Below, piece by piece: positions 1 through 10,961 of a stretch of DNA of 64,000 nucleotides (position 1 is the stretch's first letter; each line of letters opens with the position of its first letter). The stretch lies in contig CAUYUJ010015271.1 of the NCBI GenBank assembly GCA_963575745.1, positions 377,908-441,907 of the forward strand, written 5' to 3'. The stretch comes from Prorocentrum cordatum. Its lineage: Eukaryota; Sar; Dinophyceae; Prorocentrales; Prorocentraceae. The notes beneath the pieces are model-generated. The model was not told where the DNA came from and did not search any database. It was given only the letters and a program-made list of their open reading frames with translations. The translations under genes were made by a program, and so were the position numbers.

Positions 1-839
1 GTTTTGTAATCAGAACATGTTTGGAGCACTTCTGGGTTCTAAGAACCTCTCGAGGTAGGCCTATAGGAATGCCTGGACGGTCGGTCCCTGCTCAACTGGT
101 GGCGACGAGCGGCGTGCTGCGGCTGGTTGGCGCAGCGGGGCGGTGGGCGTTGGTTCTAAACCGACCGAAAGCCTCGGGCTCCCGGTCCGCCGAAGAGGCT
201 CCTGGATCAGGCCGTCGGACCGCCGCAGCCGTCGAGGCCGCTGGAGTCGTCGAGGTTTTTGCGGCTGCTCGGGCCATCGAGGAGACAGCTTGAGGAAGCC
301 TCGCCGCCGAGACCAGCGCAGGGGCAACAGGCGGGAGTAGGATACCGCCAGGGGGGGCCGCCCACAACCCCAGGCCGCCGGGGCCGCCGACGCCGGCCCC
401 GACAGCCCCCGGGAGTTTCAGCCAGGAGGGAGGCCACGCTGGCTGAAAGTCGGCGCTCCCCCGGCGGTCCCCGGCAGCCCCCAGGAGTTTCAGCCAAGAC
501 GGAGGCCATGTTGGCTGAATGTCCGCCCTCCTGCAGCCATGGGCGGCCCTGGCGGCGGCCCTGGCAGCGGGCCAGAGCGATTCTGGGCCCGCGCGGCCGG
601 CCGGCCAGGCGTCCAAAGGCCGGCCGCGTCGCGGGAATCCGCTGGGCGGGACTGGCAGGCTCCACCCTGCAGGAGGCGAAGCCGCTGACAGCGCAGCCGA
701 CTCCAGGGGGGGCGAGTCCACGTGCAGGCCAGGCGCGCGACTACGGGGAGAAGGGGGCCAGGCCCAGAGGAGGAAGAGGAAGAGGACGAGGACGGAAACG
801 TAGGATGCGGAGGGCGACGTGGGGCAGAGAACCGCGCTG
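1..839. other. Region without recognised gene
   Basis: GC-rich sequence with short open frames on both strands but no recognisable protein motif. The only structure seen is the tandem pair at 402-524, listed separately. Confidence 0.4.
402..524. repeat. 49-bp direct repeat with internal hairpin
   Basis: Two copies start about 74 bp apart (near 402 and 476). Each contains TTTCAGCCA and, about 15 bases later, TGGCTGAA, so each unit can fold into a small hairpin. Copies differ at several positions. Confidence 0.6.
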
Positions 840-1218
840 ACAGCCGCGCTGGCAGCAGCGCTGACTGCGTCACCGTCAGCCCCGCTGGCAGCGGCGCCGA
901 AAGCTTCACGAATAACTGCGGCGCCGACAGCCGCGCAGACCGCGGCGCCGGCGGCCCCGCCGACAGTTGCGCCCACAGCGGCGCCGGCTGGGGCACCGAC
1001 TGTGGCACCGCCGACAGCTGCACCAACTGCGTCGCCGACAGCTGCGTCGACAGCCGCGCCAGCGCAGATTCGCCAGCAGCTGCGACAATCGCGGCACCGA
1101 CAGCCACGCCGACAGTGTCGCGGACAGCGGCGCCAACTGCGGCTCTGACAGTACCTCCGAGGCACCGACCGCGGCACCGACAGTTGCGCTTTCAGCGCCG
1201 CTGACAGCGTCGACAAGG
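840..1218. repeat. 12-bp minisatellite, block 1
   Basis: Degenerate 12-bp unit of the type ACAGCGGCGCCG. Because 12 is a multiple of three, long open frames appear on both strands: Thr-Ala-Ala-Pro in one + frame, Ala-Val-Gly-Ala on the minus strand, Cys-Ala-Asp-Ser in another + frame. Indels move the Thr-Ala-Ala-Pro register between frames, which argues against a single functional coding sequence. The block ends in AGGTGAACC, as block 2 does. Confidence 0.75.
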
Positions 1219-1879
1219 AGGTGAACCTTAGGGACGTGCCCTTGGTGGGGGTCCCGGTCGGCTGGTTCGACCTGGTCAACGTCCCAAAGGCGAACGAGGA
1301 GATGGAGGCTGCGCTGGCGTCCTTCTACGCGCTCACCTCACATAGACTGGCGGGCGTGCTCGAGAGCCGGCAGTCCAGCAATGGGACTTGCGGCGTCGCG
1401 GAGTACCGCCGAGCTGACGGAGCATAGAGATGAATATTGACTATGGCAAGGTGAGGGAGAGGGCGTTGGCCATCGGCCCTGCAATAAGGAGCCTCCGAGC
1501 GACACGGAGCTGGCGGAGAGCATGGCCAGCCTGGCGGACCTGTCCGCGAGCGACGCGCCTGGCGCCGCGCGCCCCGCGCGCGCCTCCACCGAAGGCGGGG
1601 CCAGGTTCCTGTCCAGACGTCTCGGGCCTCTCGCCGGGGAGGGAGCCGGACTGCGCGAAGTGCATCTCGGGCAGCCTTGTGAAGCCGATGGCGGCCATCG
1701 TGCGCGGCGCCGAGGTGATCGCGAAAATTTTGGCGATTTGAGTCTATGCTGGACAGGGCGTGCGAGCTGACCGGCAGCGGCGACACGGCGTCCACCTTAG
1801 TGAAGCCCTGCGGGCCCATCGGTCGGGAGCTCCCTGGTGGAGGGAGACCCTGCCACGCTCTCGAGCGACGTGGCCTGCG
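1219..1879. other. Unique spacer between 12-bp blocks
   Basis: About 660 bp of non-repetitive sequence between minisatellite blocks 1 and 2. Several frames are open but none is recognised. Confidence 0.4.
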
Positions 1880-2685
1880 GCTACCATTGCGGCGGCACCG
1901 ACAGCGGCGCGGACGAGTTCACCAACTGCCGCCCCTACGGCGACCTCGACAGCCGCGCCCGCGGCAGCCCCGACGGCGGCGCCGACAGGGTCACTGAGTG
2001 CCGCGACTACGGCGGCTCCGACAAGGTTTCCGACGGTTGCGCTGACAGCAGCACCGACCGCGGCACCGACGGCCGCGCCTACAGAGGCGCTGACCGTCTT
2101 ACCGGTAGCTGCGCCGACGGCCGCGTCGATTGCGGCGCCTACAGCCGCGCCGCGTGCGGCGCCGCCGGCCTTGCTGACAGCTGCGCTGGCAGCCACGCCG
2201 ACTGCGGCACTGACAGCTGCGCAGACCGCGGCACTGGCGGCCGCGCCGGCCGCGGCGCCGAAAGCAGCGCCAGCAATGGTCGGCAACCGCGCTGACAGTG
2301 ACCCCAACGATGACACTGACCAGCTCTCCGACGGGCTCACCGACTGCAGCACCGACCTCGGCGCCAACAGCCGCGTCGACGGCCGCGCCGACGGCGGCGC
2401 CAACATGCAGCTGCGCCGACGGCCTTACCGACAGCGGCGCCGTCAGCAGCGCCGGCTGCGGCGCCGGCAGCCGCGCCGGCTGCGGCGCCAGCAGCTTCGC
2501 CGGCAGCTTTCACGACGAAGCGACAGCGGCGCCGTCAGCAGCCCGGGCTGCGGCACCGACAGCCGCGCCGACTGTGGCATCGGCAGCGTCGCCAGCAGTT
2601 TCCACGACAGGTACGCCTACGGCGGCATCGACTGCATCGCCGACTCTGGAGCCGACGGCGGCACCGACAATTGTGCCGACGAGGT
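1880..2685. repeat. 12-bp minisatellite, block 2
   Basis: Same degenerate 12-bp unit as block 1 and the same end sequence (AGGTGAACC, then AGGG, then TGCCCTTGG). The Thr-Ala-Ala-Pro frame changes at least once, near 2290. A roughly 110-bp unique spacer separates it from block 3. Confidence 0.75.
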
Positions 2686-2794
2686 GAACCGCAGGGGCAT
2701 GCCCTTGGGCACATGGGACTGGGACTGCCTGCTCCTACTAGACAACGGAGAGCAGGCTGCCGAGGATGTTGGGGCAGCGCTGTCGAGCCGCAGG

Positions 2795-5340
2795 ACGACT
2801 TGTACGCCGACAGCCACGCCGACGGCCCCGCGGACAGCGGCGCCGACGGCGGCACCAACAGCTGCACCGACTGCGGGACCGGCAGCTTCGCCGACAGCTG
2901 CGCCAACTGCTCTGCCAACGGGCGCCCCGACAGTTGTGCCGACCGCGGCGTCGACTGCGGCGCTGACTGCGGCATGGACAGCCTCGCCGGCAGCTGCGCC
3001 GTCTGCGGCGCCGCCGAAGGATTCGACCGCCTCGCTGGCAGCATCATGCACAGCGGCTCCACCGAGGCGGCCGACCGGTCCGCCGCCGACGGTGCCGACT
3101 GCGGCTTTGGCTGCTGCGCCTACGCTGGCGGTGACAGCTGCGCCGACTGCGCTGCTGACAGCTGCACCGACCGCGGGGCTGACCTCCGCGCCAACAGCTG
3201 TGCTGATCGCGGCGCTGACAGCTGCGCTGACTGCGGCGCTGGCAGCTGCGCCGACGGCTACGCCGACGGCTACGCCGACAGCTGCGCCGACCGTGGCTCC
3301 GACAGTTACGCCCACAGCTGCGCTGACAGCCGCTCCGACTGGTTCGCCGACAACCGCGCCAACTGCGGCGTCGGCTGCGGCCCCGACAGCAGCGCCGACT
3401 GCGGAGCTGGCAGCGGCTCCGACAGCCGCGCCGAATTCAGAACTGTCAGCAACTCCGGCAGGTGCGCCGACAGCAGCGCCGAGAGCGTCGCCAGCAGGTG
3501 CGTCGACAGTTGCGCCGACTATGGCACCGCCAGCCGAGCCGTCCGCGGCGGCGACAGCTCCGCCGACAGCTGCGCTGACTGTGGCGTCGACGGCCTCGCC
3601 GATTGGGCTACCGACGGCCTCGCCGACCGCTGCGCAGACAGCGGCGCCCGCGGGACCACGGGTCATCGCGCCGAGCGCCGGCTGGTGCGCCGACCGTTGC
3701 ACCGACAAGTTCGCCTCCGGCCGCGCCGACCGCGACGCGGACAGCCTTGCCGACAGCGGCCCCGACAGCTGCGCCGACGGTTGCGTCGGCTGCGGCACCA
3801 ACGCGGGCTTCGACTGGTACGCCGACAACGGCGCCGACTGCGGCACCGGCAGTCGGGGCGGCAGTCGGCACGACTGGAATCGACAGCTGCGCGGGCAGCA
3901 GCCCCGACAGCGGTGCCGACATCAGTGCCGACAGGTGCGTCGACAGCGTCGCCGACTACGGCGCCGACAGCGGCGCCGACGGATGCGCCGACTGGCTGGC
4001 CAGCAGCTGCGATGACAGCCGTCTTGACCGCCGCATTGACGGCTGCGCCGATTGAGATGCCGAGCGCGCCGCCGACCGTCTCGCCGACAGCGGCGACGGC
4101 GGCGGCGCCGACGGCGGCACCTACGGCGGCGCCAACCAGTTCGCCGCCCGCGGATCCGACAGCGGCACGATCAACGACGCTGAGCGGTTCCCCACTGGCG
4201 GCACCGACAGCCGCGCCGACTGCGGCGCCGACAGCCACGCCGACCGCGGCGCCGACAGCGGCGCCAAAGGCAGCACCGACGTCAGCGCCGACAGCGTGGG
4301 CAACGAGGGCACCGACCAGCTCTGCGACAAGTGCGCCGGCTCCGGCACCGACAGCGGCGCCAACAGCTACGCTGACCGCCATACCGGCAACGGCGCCGAC
4401 AGCCGCGCCGACCGCGGCACCGAGAGCAAGGCCGATTACGGCACCGACAGCTGCATCGACTGCGGCACTGGTAGCTGCGCCGACGGCGGCTCCGGCCGCC
4501 TCGCCGACATCGGCGACGACAGCAGCACCGTCAGGTGGGCCGACTGCGGCACTGACAGCAGCACCGACAGCGTCGCTCACGGCGGCGCCGACACTTGAAA
4601 CGCTCGCGGCACCGACAGCTACGCCGACAGCTGCGCTGGTGGCGGCACCGACGGTAACGCCGACATCGTCGCCGACGGTGGCTCTGGCCACCGCGCCGAC
4701 AGCTGCGCTCACTGCAGCGCCGAAGGTCGCGCCGTCTCCAGCACCGACATCTGCGCCGACTGCGACATGCGCCGCCTCGTTCACAGCCGTTCCGACCGCT
4801 TCGCCGACAGACGCACCGACTGCGACACCGACGGCGGTGCCTACTGATCCCCCGACGGCTGCGCTGACCGCGACGCCGAAAGCCGCCGAGACAGTGCCGC
4901 CGACAGCTGTGCCGACAGCTACGACGCCGACATCTGCACCAACGGCGGCGCCGACAGCGACCCTGCCCGCCGCGTCGACCGCTGCGCCGACCGCGGCGCC
5001 AGCTGGTGCGCCAGCTGCGGCACCGACCGCCGCGCTGACCGCGGCGCCGACAGAGGCGCCGACAGCGTCACTGGCAGCGCTGACAGCTACGAGGGCTGCG
5101 TCACCGGCACCGACCGCCGCGCTGACAGCTACGAGGGCTGCGTCACCGACGACGACGACGCCGGCTGCCGCCCCGACGGCTTCGCCGGCAACCGCGCCAA
5201 TTGCGGCACCAACGGATGCATCGACCGCTTCGCCGTCAGCTGCGCCGACCATGGCGCCGTCCGCTTCGAGGGCAGTGGCGCCATCAGCGGCGCCGCCAGT
5301 TTCGCTGACTGTGGCACCGACGCGCGGGCCGAATGCCACG
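2795..5340. repeat. 12-bp minisatellite, block 3 (2.5 kb)
   Basis: Longest block of the 12-bp family. Up to about 3870 the Thr-Ala-Ala-Pro register lies in one frame, afterwards in another, so one long open frame changes from Cys-Ala-Asp-rich to Ala-Pro-Thr-rich. Proteins with Pro-Thr-Ala repeats exist in protists as mucin-like or wall proteins, so a coding origin cannot be excluded. No signal peptide, anchor or unique domain is seen next to it, and it is annotated as satellite-like DNA. Confidence 0.7.
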
Positions 5341-6250
5341 ATGTCCTGCGTCGAAGCTGGGGGCGAAGTCGAGAAGATTAGCAGCAGGGCTGCCCTCCGC
5401 ATGGAAGCTGGCTGCTCCAGGGAGAAGCTTGGAGGATTGGCGCGGCAGCTGGGTGGTGCGCCCAGCTGCTAGACGCTCACCAAAAGCCACCAGCACATCG
5501 CTTACGACCCTGGCGTCGTCGGCGCTGGCGCGTTGCTGACCAGCTTGGCACCGGCGCGTGGAGCTCCGCGACCCGCCAGCCCGCGGGGAGAGGCTTAGTG
5601 GGCGCTGGAGGAGTCCGCAGGGAGCCAGCCTCCTGGCGGGGCTCAGCGGGCAGCTCGAGAGGATCCCGCGGGGAGCCAGCCTCTCGGCGAGGGTCAGTGG
5701 GCACCAGGTCTACTGGCGCTGGGAAGGGCAGGCGAGGTTGAGCACCACGTCGGCTTCATGCGTTACGGAGTCGAGCACTACCACGGCGCCCACGACGCCA
5801 TCGAGTACCACACCGTTATCCAGCACTTCGGTGTCGAGAACTACGACGCCACGTCGTGTTCAGTCTGGGCTGACACTGCAGTGGGCCTGCGGGAGCCAGC
5901 CAGCGGCGAGCTGGCGGGCGGCTGTCGCGAGCACCATCGCGGGGCCTTGATTCAAGCCTGTTGACTGGTCTGGGCGAGGCGCCTCGGGCAATCAGCTCGG
6001 CGCCAGCCGTGAGGGGGCTGGGTTGGGCAGGCTACCTCGTCACCGTCAAGCTCTGGCGCTCAGCGCCCTGGCGGGGGCAGCCCTCGTGGCGAGCCCGGCG
6101 GGGCGCAGCGTGGGGCTGCGTTGCACTGCCACTCGCTACTGGTTCTTCTTCAACGGCGCCCGTGTGGGGCGCGCTGGCCCGTGACCAGCCGGCCGGCCGT
6201 TCGTGGCACTGGTTGCTCGCCGTCTCCTCAGTGCGCCACGTCGCTTCTGG
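5341..6250. other. Region without recognised gene; short tandem repeat inside
   Basis: Contains about three imperfect copies of a roughly 54-bp unit at 5560-5706, with core GGGAGCCAGCCTC and a GGCTCAG-like end. The rest shows no motif I recognise. Confidence 0.4.
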
Positions 6251-6261
6251 GGCCTCGTTTG

Positions 6262-6330
6262 TCGGGAGGAGGAGGAGGAGGAGGAGGAGGAGGAGGAGGA
6301 GGAGGAGCAGGAGGAGGAGGAGGAGAATGC
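6262..6330. repeat. (GGA)n microsatellite
   Basis: Nearly pure GGA triplets, one of several purine or pyrimidine trinucleotide tracts in the window. The poly-Gly, poly-Glu or poly-Arg frames across it are artefacts of the repeat. Confidence 0.9.
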
Positions 6331-6904
6331 GTCATCCGGTGCTGCGCTGTGCGGCCGCAGTCGCGTTGGGGAGGCCGCCGGTTCGCTCGGCGCAGGCGGC
6401 CGCAGGTTCTGCGCGGCGCGGGGCCGCCCTAGCAGCGCCGGCGTTGGCACGGCGTGGCGGCTGTTTCTTTTTGCACTTCGCCTGGCGAACCTCCTGCCGC
6501 CCAGGCACGCGGGCCCAGCCGCTGCATGGAGGCCCGCCGCCGCGAGCCACGTGGGGGCTGCGGCGCGCTGGCCAGGCCACGCCCTGGGGAGTGCGAGTGA
6601 ACGAGGCAGCCCTCGACCGCCGGCGCGGCGCCCGCGGGGGCGGGCCCAGCGGGCCCGCGGCGCGGCTCCTGGCCTCCCGGATGGCAGGGCGGCCCTGGGC
6701 AAGCACGGGCTGTGCCGGCCTCGACAGGAGGCCGGCGCCCGCGGGCAGCACGTGGCCGCCCTGCCGCTGGGAGGAGTAGTGCGATCGTCCTCCGTGCTCT
6801 CTTTGGTCCCTTCCTCGTGCTCCTTCTCCCTCCCTCTCGCTCTCGCTGCCTCTTCCCGTTCAGTGCGCACGTGCACGCGCTTCGCCACTAGTCTGGAGAC
6901 GACG
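6331..6904. other. Region without recognised gene
   Basis: Very GC-rich. Open frames on both strands have composition-driven Ala/Arg/Pro content and no domain I can name. Confidence 0.4.
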
Positions 6905-7001
6905 TTTCTCTCACACGCTTTGGTTATTCTTGAGCATGTTTAGATTCGTTGTACGTTTCTTCGTTTGGAAAATCGCCTGTAGGAGGACCTGTCCGACCTA
7001 A
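6905..7001. mobile_element. MITE-A, 3' part only
   Basis: Ends in the MITE-A right terminus: CCTGTAGGAGGACC, then TGTCCGACCTAA. It lacks a recognisable left terminus, so it is a truncated or decayed copy. Confidence 0.55.
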
Positions 7002-8033
7002 CGCCAGCCTTGAGAATTGCCTCGGCACGAAGACGGCGGAGGCGGAGGAGCGCATTGAGAGCGTCGAGACCTGCATCGCCGACTCGGACGGTACGGGAAT
7101 GGCGTCGGCAAGTGGTCGCGTTGCTGGTCCGAGCCTGGCCGACCCTAGCTCCGGCCGACCCCCCCCCCCGCCCATGCCAGATCGGGTGACCGGCCACAGT
7201 GGGCGGCGCCAGCTCCGACAGTGACGGGGCGCCCTCGGAGCAGGAAGCTTCTGAGCACGACCGAGCCTACAGCATCCGCATTACATAAGAAATCGCCTTG
7301 TCAGAATGTGCCCCACGGAATGTTGTATCCCCCGGTGGCCCCAGGGTCCCGCAGAAGCTCTTAGGTACCCTGGGGCCCTGAGAGATCGACGAAGAGTGTG
7401 CCTCAGCACTGGTGATCGCGAGAACTCTTATCGTGTGTGTGTGTGTCGTGGTGTTGGTGCGCTCATGCGCCTCCTTCTCGCCCTCTCCCTTCTCCTGCCC
7501 CTCCCGCTGTGGCTCCCTGTGGCCAGACACGGAGACGTCGAGTCTACACCCAGTTCCGTTGCTGGTACTTCTGTGGAATTGTGCGGATAGCCATGTGGTG
7601 GGCGGCATGTGATCTCACCTGGTTTGCCCGCCAACCATCCCCTCAGCTTTCCTCCTGCTTCCCCAGATAGCGCAGCGGGGGGGAACAAAAACGTATGCCG
7701 CGTCTACAATCTACACGCTGTCGTGCTACTCGCTGCCCCTGCTTACAAGCCTGAGACAGATCCTATCCCTATGATTGGCATCTCCTTATCTCGCTGCCGA
7801 TCTGGAGGATCCCCTCTGTTTCTGAAGGCGCTTCCCTAAGAATGCATCGCATTGGGCTTCTCGACCTTAGGGATGGGTACAAGTTCGAGGCCAGTTACCT
7901 GCGACCCCACGCGGCGACTCCCCCCGTTCTCGCAGGCGTCGCCGCCGTGCCTCGTGGCGCTGGGTGCCCCCGACGGCGACCGGGCGAAGACAGGACACGC
8001 CCGGCCCCGGCACGCCCTCGGGAGGGTCAGGCG
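7002..8033. other. Region without recognised gene; small hairpin
   Basis: Open frames are present but unrecognised. A perfect inverted repeat occurs at 7337-7347 and 7367-7377 (GGCCCCAGGGT / ACCCTGGGGCC, 19-nt loop). A short (GT)n run lies near 7433-7445. Confidence 0.4.
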
Positions 8034-8110
8034 GAGGAGGAAGAGGAGGAAGAGGAGGAGGAGGAGGAGGAGGAGGAGGAGGAGAAGCAGGAGGAGGAGG
8101 AGGAGGAGGG
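8034..8110. repeat. (GGA)n microsatellite
   Basis: GGA-rich tract with a few AGA/GCA interruptions, directly upstream of MITE-B copy 1. Confidence 0.9.
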
Positions 8111-8144
8111 GATCGGGCAGCGCCACGGGCTGGGGCTTGCTAAA

Positions 8145-8348
8145 GTAGGGGAACAAACAATGACATAAACATAACAACTCGGAGGTCCGCGCGGATTTCT
8201 GGGATCGGCGCTAGACCCCCCCTTCCTGGCGCGCGGAGCGCGCCAGGGGCGGCGTCGGAGGCGCCGCTGGGGGGCCCCAGCGCCGATCCGAGAAATCCGC
8301 GCGGACCTCCGAGTTTTTATGTTTGTGTCATTGTTTGTCCCCCACTAG
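8145..8348. mobile_element. MITE-B copy 1 (fold-back element)
   Basis: Long inverted repeat. Left arm: GTAGGGGAACAAACAATGAC, then CTCGGAGGTCCGCGCGGATT. The right arm is the complement, ending GTTTGTCCCCCACTAG. Arms of about 60 bp flank a GC-rich centre, itself partly palindromic (GGCGCG...CGCGCC). No coding capacity. Related copies lie near 11.2, 11.6, 17.4 and 57.5 kb. Confidence 0.85.
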
Positions 8349-8552
8349 AGGTGCCCTTGGCCCACGGTGCTCACAACCGTTCGCTCAAGCGTGGAGCCCC
8401 CGGGGCCCTCCGAGCCTCGTTGGAGGGGTGCTCTGGCGGCCGTGGGGGGCGTCTCCAGCAACACCCGCAGGGGGGGGGGGTAACTTTTAACCAGGTCGGC
8501 CGCGAGCCCCGGGGGGAAGCGAGAGGTTGCAGGCTTCCTCAGAAGGCGGCGG

Positions 8553-8708
8553 GATCCTCCTCCTCTTCCTCCTCCCCCTTCTCCTCCTCATTCTCCTCCT
8601 CTTCCTCCTCCTCTTCCTCCTCCTCTTCCTCCTCCTTTTCCTCCTCCCCCTTCTCCTCCTCATTCTCCTCCTCATTCTCCTCCTCGTTCTCCTCCTCCTC
8701 CTCCGCCT
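8553..8708. repeat. (TCC)n/(TTC)n pyrimidine tract
   Basis: About 155 bp of CTCCTC/CTTCCT repeats on the + strand. Flanking sequence at 8349-8552 and 8709-8867 has no recognised gene. Confidence 0.9.
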
Positions 8709-8867
8709 CCAGCCCTCGCGCTCTCCGAGATGCCGCCTGCGCCTTGGGAGAAGGGTTGCAGAGCTTCGCAGAAGGCCCGAGGGCTCCTCAGAAGCCCCCC
8801 CGCCCTGGAGAGGGCCAGTCCCTCTCACTTCCCCCCTGTGCTCGCGGACAGTTGTACGGTGAGGGCC

Positions 8868-9050
8868 CATGCCAAGAAACACCCTGCTTGCCTCCAGGGT
8901 GCCCTGGGTCTCTTGGGTTCCCATGGTTCTGCTCCGGAGAGCGCGACGCCGCCGCACCAGGAATCAGTGGACTCCTTGAGGTCTCGGGGCTGGGCTTCTT
9001 GTGGAAGGTCTCTTGTGGACGTGTCTCCACTGTACGTTATACGGTAGGTT
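8868..9050. repeat. Dispersed repeat D, copy 1
   Basis: Clearly similar to 59587-59765: both begin near CAAGAAACACCCTGCTTGCC and end near a TCTTGTGG motif followed by ACTGTA. The ends are weakly complementary (CAAGAAAC / GTTTCTTG in copy 2), as in a small inverted-repeat element. Confidence 0.7.
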
Positions 9051-9076
9051 CGCGTCGTGCCGACCGGTGGCGGCCC

Positions 9077-9110
9077 CGCCGGCGGCGTTCAAGGTTGAAC
9101 GCCGCCGGCG
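9077..9110. repeat. Perfect palindrome, 16-bp arms
   Basis: Arms 9077-9092 and 9095-9110 (core GGCGTTCAA-GG-TTGAACGCC) are perfectly complementary with a 2-nt centre. A half-copy, GTTCAAGGTTGAACGC, recurs near 9164-9179. Confidence 0.85.
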
Positions 9111-9494
9111 ACCCGGAATCGATCGATGTTGAGCGATCCGACGTTTTGGTAAACTACTGGTCGTTCAAGGTTGAACGCTTCCCGCGGTGCCAGGAACCAG
9201 CGCTGGGGTCTGCGCGACACGAGCCTGCCGCAGGCGGTCACCAGCTCCTCCCGCAAGTCCGGGTCCCAGGACCGAAGCTGGAAGAGGTCTTTGGACGTTC
9301 GGGGTCGTTTGGGAATCGGGAGGGGATAAAACACAAAGACACGATTCATCGTCGACTCCCAGGAAAACATGGGAAACTATAGGAAGTAGGGCGGAAGACA
9401 GAAACCCAGAAAATATGGGAACATATGGGGAATCCGGTTATTTGTATGTATTTATTTGTGTGTCATTGGGCCCCTTCAGGGAAGGGCACGGAGT
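9111..9494. other. Region without recognised gene
   Basis: Continues an open + strand frame that begins at 8351, but no domain is recognisable and the frame crosses the pyrimidine tract. Treated as non-coding. Confidence 0.35.
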
Positions 9495-9812
9495 GTTCTT
9501 GGGGGCCGACTGCTTGGAGGATATATGGCGTTTCCTCCAGGAAGTGGCAAACCCCCTCGTGGTGACCGCCTTGGTCGGGGGCGGCCAAGAGGGGAGTGAG
9601 GTCTAGGGGGGGGGATATCATGGCGTGGGCCATGATATCCCCCCCCCTAGACGTCCCTGACCCCCCTTACGCCCCCCACCCTGGGCTGCGCACATGCCGC
9701 AAGCCTTTTGGACGCCCCCCTCTTCGCCGCCCCCGAGGAATGCTCTTGGGGGCCGACTGTTTGGAGGATGTGGCGTTTCCTCCAGGAAGTGGCGAACCCC
9801 CTAGCGGTGACC
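9495..9812. repeat. Direct repeat flanking MITE-C copy 1
   Basis: A roughly 70-bp sequence containing TCTTGGGGGCCGACTG and CTCCAGGAAGTGGC occurs at about 9498-9566 and again at about 9740-9810, one copy on each side of MITE-C. It is far too long for a target-site duplication, so it more likely reflects a duplicated host segment or part of a larger unit. Confidence 0.7.
9575..9736. mobile_element. MITE-C copy 1
   Basis: Inverted termini TCGGGGGCGGCCAAGAGGGG and CCCCCTCTTCGCCGCCCCCGA. Inside is a further inverted pair around GATATCATGGC-GTGGGCCATGATATC. Non-coding. Confidence 0.8.
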
Positions 9813-9869
9813 CCCCTTGCCGTTAGCCCTTTGGTGTCCAGGCTTCCCAAATCGGGCCCGAGTAGATGG

Positions 9870-10045
9870 GTCGGAGTATCGTGCCGCATCGCCGATGCTT
9901 CTCGATGTGGAGCCAGATTTTCTTCACGCTGGCGACGCTCAGGCACCGCCGACGTCGCCGATGCATCGTCGATGCTGCATCGGCGATGCGGCGCGATCCT
10001 CGGGCCCCATCTAATCGGACCCCATTTGGGAGGCCTCTAGGTGGA
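9870..10045. repeat. Dispersed repeat F, copy 1
   Basis: Contains repeated GCATCGCCGATGC-like palindromes, CTCGATGTGGAG and a CCCATTTGGGAGGCCTCT end. Matches 18415-18582 over most of its length. Confidence 0.7.
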
Positions 10046-10411
10046 GAAACGGCACCTGGGCTGGAGGGAGAAGGTAGCGGCACCGGCACCACGGGCGGAC
10101 CACCTCTGGCGAGGAGGTCCCGCTGCGCCTTGTCCAGCAGCCAGAGGATTGGATCCGCGGCGCCCGACGTCTGGTTTGGCGGCAATTCATGTGGGCCTTG
10201 CATACTCTCGCGATTCCGTCTTCAGAGTGCGCTGGCGTCGACTAGCCGACTAGCGTGTGGTGATCAGTGGGGCAGCGCCGATTCAGCATCGACGGGTGTC
10301 AACTTGGCGTCGAGCAGCGTCGATCAGCGCCGACTCGCAGGAGCCAGCGAGATGGTATGGAGGGGGAGGCCCCCATGAGTTGCCGCCGGAGTCTGAGAAG
10401 GGGCGCCAGGG
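10046..10411. other. Region without recognised gene
   Basis: No motif recognised. Short CAGCGCCGA / CAGCATCGA-type near-repeats lie at about 10260-10340. Confidence 0.35.
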
Positions 10412-10575
10412 TTAAGTCGGGCATGTCCCTCTGCGGGAGGAATGCTCGACAAGAGCAAACAAGATCCTCGGAGAACGACTCCCCACTACTTTTGGACGAC
10501 TTCTGGCACATCTTCCCACTCTCTGTGTCAGCTCCCCTCCCGCACTCCGCCCGTGGGAGGCCGTGCCCGACCTAT
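10412..10575. mobile_element. MITE-A copy 1
   Basis: Left terminus TTAAGTCGGGCATGTCCCTC, right terminus GTGCCCGACCTA. The internal sequence is diverged from the other copies. Confidence 0.7.
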
Positions 10576-10759
10576 CAACGCCAGGGGCCACCGCGCTTCG
10601 CCGCGGCCGCGGCCGGGGCCCGCGGAGCCCCCCGCGCCGCGGGGGCGGGGCACCGCGGGGGCGCGGCGGGGCCACGACGGGGCGCGCGCACGGGGCGCGC
10701 GCGCCGCGGGGCGCGGCGCGCGAGGCCTCGGGCAGCCCGGCGGCCCGTGGGGAAGGTCT
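10576..10759. other. Extremely GC-rich spacer
   Basis: Made almost only of CG/GC-rich words (GGGGCGCGGCG-type) between two MITE-A copies. No gene seen. Confidence 0.5.
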
Positions 10760-10924
10760 CGTCGGGCCCGGGCCTCGGCAGGGGGGAGAGATTCAAAGAA
10801 ATCGTCAACAAAATAGTCTGGGGATTATTTTTGTTTCGTATTTTCGAGCATTTCTGGAGCATGTCTGGGGTGCGTTTAAGTCTTCCTCCAAAATCCCCCT
10901 GGCAGGGGGACAGGCCCGACTTAC
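10760..10924. mobile_element. MITE-A copy 2
   Basis: Right end GGGGACAGGCCCGACTTA is well preserved. The left end (GTCGGGCC, then CCTCGGCAGGGGGG) is altered. The internal AATAGTCTGGGGATTATTTTT is typical of the family. Confidence 0.65.
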
Positions 10925-10961
10925 GGATAAGGGGGACGAGCAGTGGGGGACGAGCAATGGT

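Noticed and set aside
1760-5472. Very long open frames in the 12-bp repeats as genes
   Set aside because: The period is a multiple of three, so frames stay open on both strands. The Thr-Ala-Ala-Pro register jumps between frames, and no unique domain or signal peptide adjoins.
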